Source of the DNA: Candidatus Gastranaerophilales bacterium
GTDB taxonomy: Bacteria; Cyanobacteriota; Vampirovibrionia; Gastranaerophilales; Gastranaerophilaceae
Assembly (NCBI GenBank): GCA_947625305.1
Contig: CANQNW010000011.1
Coordinates: 1 to 64,000 of the forward strand
Length of the DNA: 64,000 nucleotides
Direction: 5' to 3'
The notes beneath the pieces were generated by a model, which was given only the letters and a program-made list of their open reading frames with translations, was not told the origin of the DNA and ran no database searches. This document shows positions 46,180 through 54,197 of the stretch, piece by piece. Position numbers and translations under genes: made by a program. The first letter of the stretch is position 1, and every line of letters begins with the position of its first letter.

Positions 46180-47160
46180 TTGAAATACAAGAGTTGTCAC
46201 TGGATAGAATCGGGAATAAATTTTGATATAGATTCATACAAAGTATGCTGCCTTTATAGTGCTAAAGGCGGTGGGAACACTATTGTTCAGGATGATTACA
46301 AGGGTGAGCCCGTTGATTGGAATAAACTTTTTGAATTCAAAGAAATGATGCGTGAAATGCACAAACGAGGCGAAACTTACCCAAAATGCGAGGGATGTAT
46401 TTATCTCGTTGAGCAAGATTGGGACGATGAACACAATAAAATTAATACAATAAATCTTGATTACTTTACAAAATGCAATTCACGATGTTCATACTGCCAT
46501 ACAATGCTTGATAAAGAAAGATATAATAAATTTAAAAATTATAATTTTCTGCCCATATTAAAAGATATGATAAAAAGAGATATTTTAAGACCTACAGGAC
46601 ACGTAAGCTTTGGCGGCGGAGAAGTTACTCTTTTAAAAGAGTTTGAAACACTTCTGCACATGTTTATAGATGCAGGTTTCCCTTTGACACGAATACATTC
46701 CTCTTGTATTAAGTATTCAAAAGCCGTAGAAAGAGGACTTAAGGAGGGCAAAGTCGATTTAATTGTTTCTGTCGATTCAGGTTCAAAAGAAATGCACAGA
46801 AAAATTAAACAGGTTAATTCATACGATAAAGTATGGAAAAATTTAAAAAGATATGCCTCTCACCAAAAAGACCCGTATGCGGTTAAATCTAAATATATTG
46901 TTATCCCCGGAATAAATGATAATAAAGAAGAACTGTTATTATGGCTAAAAAAATCAAAAGAAAACGGAATAAACTGTGTTTTTCATGAGATAGAATCAAA
47001 ATGGTTTTACGCAAGAAGAGATAATGTTCCTGATGAAATTATAGATTTATTTAATTATACAAAGGAAAAAGCGGAGGAAATGGGCTTAAAATATGTTCTG
47101 TATGAACGGGCTGAACATATGATGGAATACAAACATGAAAAAGAGGTAAGTGTACAATGA
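46180..47160 (+). CDS. Radical SAM protein, first of three tandem paralogues
   Basis: A 326-residue protein with a TTG start and a strong GAGAGGG 7 bases upstream. The radical SAM cluster is C99-NSR-C103-SY-C106, GGGE follows at about residue 144, and the SVDSGS region continues the barrel. Ahead of the barrel are Cys6 (SCHWIESG), Cys23-24 (VCCLY), a C70-x2-C73 pair (CEGC) and the motif WDDE. This layout resembles a SPASM-type extra Fe-S domain placed before, rather than after, the barrel. The substrate is unknown. The ATG of the next gene overlaps its stop by 4 bases. Confidence 0.82.
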   Translation: MKYKSCHWIESGINFDIDSYKVCCLYSAKGGGNTIVQDDYKGEPVDWNKLFEFKEMMREMHKRGETYPKCEGCIYLVEQDWDDEHNKINTINLDYFTKCNSRCSYCHTMLDKERYNKFKNYNFLPILKDMIKRDILRPTGHVSFGGGEVTLLKEFETLLHMFIDAGFPLTRIHSSCIKYSKAVERGLKEGKVDLIVSVDSGSKEMHRKIKQVNSYDKVWKNLKRYASHQKDPYAVKSKYIVIPGINDNKEELLLWLKKSKENGINCVFHEIESKWFYARRDNVPDEIIDLFNYTKEKAEEMGLKYVLYERAEHMMEYKHEKEVSVQ

Positions 47161-48140
47161 GAGAATATACAAGCTGTCATTGGATTCAACACGGATTAAG
47201 TTTTGAAAACGACCATATAGAAATGTGCTGTTTATGCTGTCATAAAGGCGGCGGAAGATTATATGTAAAAGAAAATTACAACGGAAAAGGTGTAAACTGG
47301 GAGGATATTTTTAAATTAAAACAAAAATTCATTGAAGATAATCAAAACGGAATTATAGACCCAAGATGTGAAGGATGCTTTAATCTCGTTCGTAAAGGCT
47401 GGGATGATGATGAAAAATATATAAATTATATTCATTTTAACCACTGGACACATTGTAATTGCAACTGCATATACTGTTATACAAAATATGACAAAGTTAA
47501 CTACAATAAAAGACCGCATTATAAAGCACTGCCTATGGTTAAAGAATTATTTAAAAAGAAATTATTCAGACCTGATGGCGAAATAACTTTTGCTGGCGGT
47601 GAACCTACAATATTGGATGAATTTGAAGATATTATTAATTTTCTTTTAAAAAACGATGTAAAAAGGATTACCGTTCATACTTCGGGTATTAAGTATTCAA
47701 AAGCAATAGAAGCGGGGATACGAGCTCAAAAACTTAATGTTTGTTTATCTGCGGATGCAGGCTCAAGAGATACCTTTATTGCTGCAAAAAAGGTAGATAA
47801 ATTTGATAAATTCTGGCAGAATGTTGAAAAATATGCCAATGCTCAACCCGATGAAAATAAAACTCTTGTGGAAACAAAATTTATTATTATTCCTCAGATA
47901 AACGATAATAAAGAAGAAATTGAAAAGTGGTTCAGTTTAAATCTTGCCTGCGGTGTAAAATCTATTGTTGTTGATATTGAGAATGAATTTTGTATGGCAT
48001 TAAGAAAAGAAAATAAAGAAAGACCTCAATATCTTGTGGAATTATGTAAATACATCGTACAAAGAGCAAAAGAACTTGATTTTAATTTAGTTGATTATAA
48101 TAATTTCAGATATTTAACAACGGAATACAATCTTTTATAG
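47157..48140 (+). CDS. Radical SAM protein, second tandem paralogue
   Basis: A 327-residue protein close to its neighbours. The cluster is C100-NCN-C104-IY-C107. Before it come Cys7 (SCHWIQHG), Cys24, 25, 27 and 28 (MCCLCC), the pair C71-x2-C74, and WDDDE. AGGEPT marks the second SAM-binding element. The 4-base ATGA overlap with the first copy shows translational coupling, and GAGG precedes the ATG. No gene nearby identifies the substrate. Confidence 0.82.
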   Translation: MREYTSCHWIQHGLSFENDHIEMCCLCCHKGGGRLYVKENYNGKGVNWEDIFKLKQKFIEDNQNGIIDPRCEGCFNLVRKGWDDDEKYINYIHFNHWTHCNCNCIYCYTKYDKVNYNKRPHYKALPMVKELFKKKLFRPDGEITFAGGEPTILDEFEDIINFLLKNDVKRITVHTSGIKYSKAIEAGIRAQKLNVCLSADAGSRDTFIAAKKVDKFDKFWQNVEKYANAQPDENKTLVETKFIIIPQINDNKEEIEKWFSLNLACGVKSIVVDIENEFCMALRKENKERPQYLVELCKYIVQRAKELDFNLVDYNNFRYLTTEYNLL

Positions 48141-48150
48141 GAGAAATACT

Positions 48151-49146
48151 TTGGAAGGTTTTGAAAGCTGTGATTATATTGAACACGGAATGGTTTTAGA
48201 CCACTGCAACAGGATAAGAGTATGTAATAATTTTAATCCGAGACACGGCGGAAGACCTGTAATCTATGAAAATTATCACGGTGAAAAAATAGATTGGGAT
48301 GATTTTTTCAAACGCAAATGGGAACTTAGAAAATTTTTCAGAGAAAATAACTGTCCTGAATTATGTATTGACTGCGTTAATAAAGAATTTAAAAATTGGG
48401 ATGATGATAATTACATAGATTACTTACTTTTAACCCCATGGGTGCCTTGTAATTCAAACTGTATATATTGCAGTGCGCCAAGGGATAAAGATGTACTTGA
48501 TAATACAAAAGTATATAAAGTTCTCCCGTTAATAAAAGATATGATAAAAAATAATATACTAAAGAAAGACGGGATTATTGATTTTGCAGGCGGTGAACCA
48601 ACAATATACAGAGAATTCGAGGCTCTTTTAAATGAATTTATTAAAAATGACTTTCAAAAAATCATACTGCACACAAATGCAATTAAAAAGAGCCGTTCTG
48701 TTATAAAGGGCATTAAAAAGGGTGTAATAAGAGTGCTTGTATCTATTGATGCTGGAAGTAAAGAAGTTCATCAAAAAGTGAAACAAGTTAAATCTTATGA
48801 TAAAGTATGGAAGAACTTAGCGGAATATGCTAAACATCAACCAAAGGGAGCTGATAATGTAAAGGCAAAATATATCATAGTCCCGGGGCTAAATGACAGC
48901 GAAGAAGAAATTAATTTATGGCTTGAAAAATGTAAATCAATAAATATTCATTCCGTAGTGCTTAATCTGGATTTCAACTGGATAATGGATAATGTAGACA
49001 ATGATTTAATGCCTTTATATAATTTAATGAAATATACACAAAACAGGGCATTTGAACTTGGTATGAATTGCGAGCTTTACGGGCAGATTTTCCAAATAAA
49101 ATGTGAAGTAGAAAAAAATAGAGAAGAAAATATAGCAGGCTTTTAA
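48151..49146 (+). CDS. Radical SAM protein, third tandem paralogue
   Basis: A 331-residue protein with a TTG start after AGGAGAA. The cluster is C100-NSN-C104-IY-C107. The N-terminal cysteines are partly kept: Cys7 (SCDYIEHG), Cys25 (VCNNF), and the pair C72-x2-C75. This copy has only one Cys where copies 1 and 2 have CC, so the putative extra cluster may differ. AGGEPT and SIDAGSKEVHQKVKQVKSYDKVWKN match copy 1 strongly. The dehydrogenase start follows its stop directly. Confidence 0.82.
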   Translation: MEGFESCDYIEHGMVLDHCNRIRVCNNFNPRHGGRPVIYENYHGEKIDWDDFFKRKWELRKFFRENNCPELCIDCVNKEFKNWDDDNYIDYLLLTPWVPCNSNCIYCSAPRDKDVLDNTKVYKVLPLIKDMIKNNILKKDGIIDFAGGEPTIYREFEALLNEFIKNDFQKIILHTNAIKKSRSVIKGIKKGVIRVLVSIDAGSKEVHQKVKQVKSYDKVWKNLAEYAKHQPKGADNVKAKYIIVPGLNDSEEEINLWLEKCKSINIHSVVLNLDFNWIMDNVDNDLMPLYNLMKYTQNRAFELGMNCELYGQIFQIKCEVEKNREENIAGF

Positions 49147-50127
49147 ATGAAAATAGCAATTTTTGAAAAAAGGTTATATGAAGCTAAAATTATTGAAGAA
49201 TATAAGAAAAGAGCTGATTTAGAAATAGTCGAAACCGATGAAATTCTTGATGATAAAACAATACATTTATGTGAAGGAGCAGATGCAATAACAACACTAG
49301 GGTTTAGCAATTTAGATGCAAAGCTCTTAGACAAAATAAAAGAATATGGTGTAAAATATATTTCTACAAGAACAATCGGCTATAACCATTACGATGTTAA
49401 TTATGCAAAAAAGATAGGCTTAAAAGTAGGGAATGTAAGCTATGCTCCTAACGGGGTTGCTGATTTTACCGTTATGCTTATGCTTGTTGCCCTTAGAAAA
49501 TATAAGCCCGCAATGTGGAGACAGAATGTAAATGACTATACTTTAAACGGTCTTATGGGCAGGGAATTAAGAAAAATGACCGTTGGTGTAATAGGCTCGG
49601 GCAGAATAGGTTATACTGTCATAAAAAATCTTTCGGGATTCGGTTGTAAAATTATTGCATATGATAAATTCCAAAATAACGAAGTAAAAGAATATGCGCA
49701 GTATGTTTCGTTTGATGAACTGCTTAAAAATTCAGATATTATAACAATCCACGTACCATTGACCGAAGAAAATAAGGAATTAATAAATAAAAATACAATA
49801 TCTAAAATGAAAGACGGAGTTGTATTAATAAATACGGCAAGAAGTGAATTAACTAATATCAAAGACTTAATAGATGCCGTTGAATCGGAGAAACTCGGTG
49901 CTTTGGCGATGGATGTATTTGATAATGAAGATGAAATATACCATCATCATTTTTCAACAGAAATTATAAAAAACCGTGATATGGCATATTTAAGACAATT
50001 CCCGAATGTAATACTCACACAGCATATGGCATTTTTCACGGATTCTGCCGTTGAAGAAATGATAACTAACAGTTTAAACAGTCTGATTTCATTTTATGAA
50101 ACAGGGACATGCAAATATGAATTATAA
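49147..50127 (+). CDS. D-2-hydroxyacid dehydrogenase, VanH/D-lactate dehydrogenase-like
   Basis: A 326-residue NAD-dependent enzyme. The cofactor loop is VIGSGRIG (residues 148-155). The catalytic residues are Arg232 (INTARSEL), Glu261 and His293 (TQHMAFFTD), and the aromatic segment after His matches the VanH and LdhA branch. It should reduce a 2-oxoacid such as pyruvate to the D-hydroxyacid. It directly abuts the third radical SAM gene with no gap, so they form one operon of four. Ddl elsewhere in the window has D-Ala specificity, so supply of D-lactate for cell-wall lactate termini is not indicated. Confidence 0.85.
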   Translation: MKIAIFEKRLYEAKIIEEYKKRADLEIVETDEILDDKTIHLCEGADAITTLGFSNLDAKLLDKIKEYGVKYISTRTIGYNHYDVNYAKKIGLKVGNVSYAPNGVADFTVMLMLVALRKYKPAMWRQNVNDYTLNGLMGRELRKMTVGVIGSGRIGYTVIKNLSGFGCKIIAYDKFQNNEVKEYAQYVSFDELLKNSDIITIHVPLTEENKELINKNTISKMKDGVVLINTARSELTNIKDLIDAVESEKLGALAMDVFDNEDEIYHHHFSTEIIKNRDMAYLRQFPNVILTQHMAFFTDSAVEEMITNSLNSLISFYETGTCKYEL

Positions 50128-50158
50128 ATAAAAAAGGAGGATTAAATCCTCCTTTTTG
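50128..50158. terminator. Bidirectional intrinsic terminator
   Basis: AAAAAGGAGGAT and ATCCTCCTTTTT arms (50131-50142 and 50146-50157) with T-tracts on both strands, between the dehydrogenase gene and the convergent Bax-inhibitor gene. Confidence 0.85.
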
Positions 50159-50893
50159 TTATCTGTTTCTCATTCTTGAGAGAATTCTCAATATTTCAAT
50201 ATATAACCAAACAATTGTTACCATAAGCCCGAATGCACCATACCATTCATAAAGAGAAGGAAGCATTCTTCTTGCACCGTTTTCAATAAAATCAAAATCA
50301 ATAATTAAATTAAGTGCCGCAATACCTGCAATAACAATATTAATACCGAGCATTAACGGTGAATTACTTGTAAAATAAGGAATATTAATATGGAAAAACA
50401 TTAATACAAGCGATATCAGATAAAATATACCGATTGCGAGAGTTACGGAAAAAATAACAGCCTTAAACTTTTCCGTTGCTCTTATTATTCCTAATTTATA
50501 CAATACAGCCATTGCAAAAACCACAATAAAAGTCATAGATATTGCTTGAATAACAATACCGGGGTATGCAGCCTCAAAAAAGCAGGAAATACCTGATAAT
50601 GCCGCACCTTCTGCAAATGCATATACAGGAGCAAGATAAGGTGTTGTTTTATGGGCAAACGAAATAATTAATGCAAGAATAAACCCGACAATAACACCGC
50701 CCCAAGTTAGCATGTTTACAAAATCATAATGATGAAGAGAAAATTGATAATAAACAGCACCAGCAGCTATCATCAAAATTAAGCCTAAAAGCATTAATTT
50801 ATTAACACTTCCCGATACAGTCATCGGTCTATCGGTAATAGCATATGTATTTTCAATTACATCATCTCTTAATATAGGATTTGAACTTTTCAT
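50159..50893 (-). CDS. Bax inhibitor-1/YccA-family membrane protein
   Basis: A 244-residue protein with seven hydrophobic helices. The N-terminus MKSSNPILRDDVI is typical of the COG4760 group. AFAEGAALSGISCFFEAAYPGIV is the conserved helix 3 segment and IIDFDFIENGA the acidic signature near the sixth helix. These proteins are pH-sensitive Ca2+ leak channels or regulators of membrane protein turnover. The start is close to AGGTAA in the leader, as expected. Confidence 0.88.
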   Translation of the reverse strand: MKSSNPILRDDVIENTYAITDRPMTVSGSVNKLMLLGLILMIAAGAVYYQFSLHHYDFVNMLTWGGVIVGFILALIISFAHKTTPYLAPVYAFAEGAALSGISCFFEAAYPGIVIQAISMTFIVVFAMAVLYKLGIIRATEKFKAVIFSVTLAIGIFYLISLVLMFFHINIPYFTSNSPLMLGINIVIAGIAALNLIIDFDFIENGARRMLPSLYEWYGAFGLMVTIVWLYIEILRILSRMRNR

Positions 50894-51100
50894 TTTACCT
50901 CCAAAATTTTATAACAAGATTATAACATATTTTTACAAAAAGTGAGAGGAACACAAGGTCAATCTGCACATACAAATATGAATAATCAGGCTACAAAATA
51001 AAATTTGATTTATAGTATGGTTTTTAATATAATTTAAATGCAAATTTATTATTTATAACATAATTTTTATTATATTAGTAGTATATAGGGGCATTTAAAA

Positions 51101-52093
51101 ATGTTAAACGGCAAAACAGTTCTAATTACGGGCGGGACAGGCAGTTTTGGTAAAATGTTTACTAAAACGGTATTAGAAAAATATCCGGATGTAAAAAAAA
51201 TAATTATATATTCAAGAGATGAATTTAAGCAGTTTATGATGTCTAACATGCCCGAATATAAACCTTATTTAAATAAATTAAGATTTTTTATCGGTGATGT
51301 AAGAGATAAAGAAAGAATGATGCGTGCATTTGAAAATGTAGATGTTGTTGTCCATGCAGCAGCACTCAAGCAGGTTCCGGCATGCGAATATAATCCTTTT
51401 GAGGCAATAAAAACAAATGTTCTCGGGGCTCAAAATGTTATAGAATGCGCAATAGATAGAGGTGTTAAAAAAGTTGTAGCACTTTCCACCGACAAAGCAT
51501 GTGCACCTATCAATTTGTACGGAGCAACAAAATTATGTTCCGATAAACTCTTTATTGCTGCCAATGCGTACTCCGGAGGAAAAGAAACTCATTTTGCCGT
51601 TGTTAGATACGGTAATGTAGCAGGTTCAAGGGGAAGTGTTATACCGTTTTTCCAGAAACTCGTAGAAGAAGGAGCAAAAGAACTTCCTATCACAGATATG
51701 AGAATGACAAGATTTTGGCTTAAACTTGAGCAGGCAGTTGAAATGGTATTAGAAACAATAAATCATATGCAGGGCGGGGAATTATACGTTAAGAAAATTC
51801 CTTCTATGAAAATGCCTGATTTAGCTAAAGCTATTGCACCTGACTTAAAAATAAAAGAAGTAGGTATCCGCCCGGGAGAAAAAATCCATGAGCAGATGAT
51901 AACAAAAGAAGATGCTCCTAACACTATTGAGTTTAAAGATTTTTATATAATTCTTCCTCAAATTAAATTCAGCAATATTGAATATAATTATCCGAATGCA
52001 AAAAAAGTTCCTGCTGATTTTGAATATCATTCGGGAAATAATGACAGATGGTTAACCGTTGATGAGATGAAAAAACTAATTGAAAAAATATAA
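51101..52093 (+). CDS. pseB: PseB-type UDP-N-acetylglucosamine 4,6-dehydratase
   Basis: A 330-residue extended short-chain dehydrogenase. LITGGTGSFGKMF is the NADP site at residues 7-19, YSRDEFKQ and AAALKQVPACEYNPFEA match PseB and FlaA1, and YGATKLCSD supplies the Tyr-x3-Lys catalytic pair. This converts UDP-GlcNAc to 4-keto-6-deoxy-L-AltNAc-type intermediates, the first step towards pseudaminic acid. The PseI-like gene at 58828 at the other end of the locus supports this pathway. The AGGGG upstream of the start is 10 bases away. Confidence 0.85.
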   Translation: MLNGKTVLITGGTGSFGKMFTKTVLEKYPDVKKIIIYSRDEFKQFMMSNMPEYKPYLNKLRFFIGDVRDKERMMRAFENVDVVVHAAALKQVPACEYNPFEAIKTNVLGAQNVIECAIDRGVKKVVALSTDKACAPINLYGATKLCSDKLFIAANAYSGGKETHFAVVRYGNVAGSRGSVIPFFQKLVEEGAKELPITDMRMTRFWLKLEQAVEMVLETINHMQGGELYVKKIPSMKMPDLAKAIAPDLKIKEVGIRPGEKIHEQMITKEDAPNTIEFKDFYIILPQIKFSNIEYNYPNAKKVPADFEYHSGNNDRWLTVDEMKKLIEKI

Positions 52094-52125
52094 TTAACAT
52101 ATAAAAAATGAGTGGAGGGAATAAA

Positions 52126-53137
52126 ATGACAATAAGATTTTGTAAAAAATGCGGGTTTATACTTGGGACAAGACCCGGAATGCTCGATCAGGGGGGGGGT
52201 ATGTCAGCCTTGCATAAATGAAGAAAATAAAAAAAATATTGATTTTAAAGCAAGACAAGAATGGTTAACTCAATATATTAAGGATAATAAAACAAACGAT
52301 AAATACGACTGTGTTATTGCTGTTTCAGGAGGAAAAGATTCAACAGCAATTGTAAAAAGGTTAATGGATAATCACGGAGTTAAAAATCCTTTATTAGTTA
52401 CAGTCGCTGACGAATTTACAAGTACGCAGGCAGGTATCCACAATAAGAAAAATTTAGGTGATTATTTTGGGGTGGATCATATAACCTTCAGATGCAATCC
52501 GCAGGAATTTAAAAAACATACTCTTGAAGACTTTGAAAATGAACTTCATCCGCTTAAATGGATTGAAAAAAGATTATATGAAATTCCTTTTGAAATAGCA
52601 AAAGCATATCATATTAAACTTGTGTTTTTTGGTGAAAATTCCGCATACGAATATGGTACATCAGAAAAATTGGAAATTTTCCATCCCACCTTATGCGATG
52701 ATGAAACTCAAGTTATTTTTATGGGAGCTATTTATCCGTACGGCAATTATGATTCCTTAGAAGTTGCAAAAGAATGCGGATTTAGAGATTTAAACTACTA
52801 TAATGAATGGCAGAGGAGCGGAATTATAGATCAATATACTCAAATTGATTCAATCGGTTATCTTGCGCATCATTGGTGTAAATTTGTAAAATTCGGATTT
52901 CAAAGGACAATGGATATGGCTTGCCGTTTTGTTAGAGAAGGAAAACTTACAAAAGAACAAGCGGAGTTATTAATTAAAGAAAATGACTTTAAACTTGATC
53001 AAGCGGCAAAAAGAGATTTTTGCAGAACAATAGGCATAACTGAAGAACATTTTGATGAAGTTGTTGAAAAACACGCAAATAAAGACCTCGTTTATAAAGA
53101 CATTAACGGAAATTGGAAATTACGGATTGACCAATAG
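52126..53137 (+). CDS. PP-loop N-acetyl sugar amidotransferase (PseA-like), out of frame at a G9 tract
   Basis: The true start is the ATG at 52126, with GGAGGG 7 bases upstream. Its frame reads MTIRFCKKCGF...TRPGMLDQGG, then meets the G9 run at 52191-52199 and terminates at TGA 31 codons in. The remainder of the gene is in the next frame (GVCQPCINEENKK to the end at 53137). With one G fewer (G8, or G11) the two join as DQGGVCQPC, matching the family's N-terminal double CxxC zinc site, to give about 336 residues. SGGKDS is the ATP PP-loop and the catalytic core is intact. The family converts a sugar N-acetyl group to acetamidino in pseudaminic or legionaminic acids. The frame as read is OFF, although a TTG at 52163 might give low-level product. 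Confidence 0.85.
52191..52199 (+). repeat. G9 homopolymer in the amidotransferase gene
   Basis: Nine consecutive G residues, 66 bases after the start codon. The gene is in frame only with 8 or 11. It lies in an otherwise AT-rich coding region. Confidence 0.9.
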
Positions 53138-53149
53138 CACTTGCTTATT

Positions 53150-53192
53150 AATGTCACGAAATGAGAATGGAAACTTCTCATTTCGTGACATT
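53150..53192. repeat. Perfect 18-bp inverted repeat, hairpin downstream of the amidotransferase gene
   Basis: Arms AATGTCACGAAATGAGAA (53150-53167) and TTCTCATTTCGTGACATT (53175-53192) with loop TGGAAAC. It is longer than other terminators here and is followed by TTATATTA rather than a clean T-run. It may act as a terminator, a transcript stabiliser or a regulatory hairpin between the two halves of the locus. Confidence 0.75.
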
Positions 53193-53293
53193 TTATATTA
53201 CGTTTATTTCGCAATTTAGATTTAAAAAATTTACATACAGACAAGTTTATCCTAAAATTTTATACAGAGAGTATATTGTAAAAAAGGAAATAA

Positions 53294-54190
53294 ATGGAAG
53301 ATATAAAAACATATTTTAAAGTTTTTACCGTTGAAAAAATGGAAAGACGAATAGCATATAAACTCTTTGGACATACAATATTTAGAAGCGGTGTTAAAAG
53401 ACGCGGACTGTATGATATGTTCACTATACTTGAAAAGTATACAGGGGTTAAAACAAAATTTAAAAAAATCGGACTTCAGCACGGATGGGCACCGCAAAAC
53501 TATTTCGCTAAAGAAGAACTGGAAGAAAAAGTTTTATTTTATCTGCATTGGAACAAAAGAAGAAAAAACATCTGGGATAAAAATTCAAATATTCCTTCTT
53601 ATGTTGTTACTGCTCCATTTGTAATTTACAGAAGAATGAATAACATTACTCAAAGCAAAGATGCAAAAGGCACAATAGCATATCCCTCTCACAGCGTATT
53701 AACCTTAAAAGCGGAATACAACATTGATGAATACTGCCGTCTATTAAAAGAGCTCCCCGAGGAGTTTCAACCCGTTACAATATCACTTCATCATATTGAT
53801 ATTGAAATATTTCATATGGATGTTGAATATGAAAAAAGGGGATTTAAAACTATATGTTCCTCTTTTCATCAAGGGGATAAAACATTTTATGAAGGATTTT
53901 ATGATATTTTAAAAAATTATAAATATGCAACTTCTAATGAACCCGGGACATATGCATTTTATGCAATAGAAATGGGAATACCTTTCTTTGTACTCGGAAA
54001 CCCCTCGGTTAGAGAAAATTCAACAATATTAGAGGATGAATACGGGAAAATCGCCTATGATTTATTCTCAAAAAAACCATTCGGAGTTATAACAAAAGAA
54101 CAATTAGATTTTGTTAACAGTGAAATAGGTGTAACTGATTGTTTGACAAAAGAAGAACTTAGAAATATACTAAAACAGGCTCAAAAGTAA
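53294..54190 (+). CDS. Putative glycosyltransferase-like surface polysaccharide protein
   Basis: A 298-residue protein of no clear family. KKIGLQHGWAP near residues 57-67 resembles the 'QHG' acceptor-site motif of GT-B polysialyltransferase, CDP-glycerol or Kdo-type capsule transferases. SNEPGTYAFYAIEMGIPFFVLGNPSVRE near residue 217 resembles the donor-site 'EPxTxxxEAxxxGxPxxxl' segment. It is placed between phase-variable sugar genes. The function is inferred from these weak motifs and location. AAGGA precedes the ATG. Confidence 0.5.
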   Translation: MEDIKTYFKVFTVEKMERRIAYKLFGHTIFRSGVKRRGLYDMFTILEKYTGVKTKFKKIGLQHGWAPQNYFAKEELEEKVLFYLHWNKRRKNIWDKNSNIPSYVVTAPFVIYRRMNNITQSKDAKGTIAYPSHSVLTLKAEYNIDEYCRLLKELPEEFQPVTISLHHIDIEIFHMDVEYEKRGFKTICSSFHQGDKTFYEGFYDILKNYKYATSNEPGTYAFYAIEMGIPFFVLGNPSVRENSTILEDEYGKIAYDLFSKKPFGVITKEQLDFVNSEIGVTDCLTKEELRNILKQAQK

Positions 54191-54197
54191 TAAATTT

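Noticed and set aside
36546-50127. VanH-like dehydrogenase with Ddl as a vancomycin-resistance system
   Set aside because: No VanA or VanX homologue; the genes are 12 kb apart and Ddl has D-Ala residues.
50915-50999. Possible gene remnant ending in GTQGQSAHTNMNNQATK
   Set aside because: An open frame of under 30 codons in the gap before the pseB gene, with no start and no family. It may be a decayed gene end but cannot be supported.
52163-53137. Amidotransferase gene starting at TTG 52163
   Set aside because: No ribosome binding site, and the first 9 residues do not fit the family. The ATG at 52126 has GGAGGG and encodes the missing CxxC when the tract is one G shorter.
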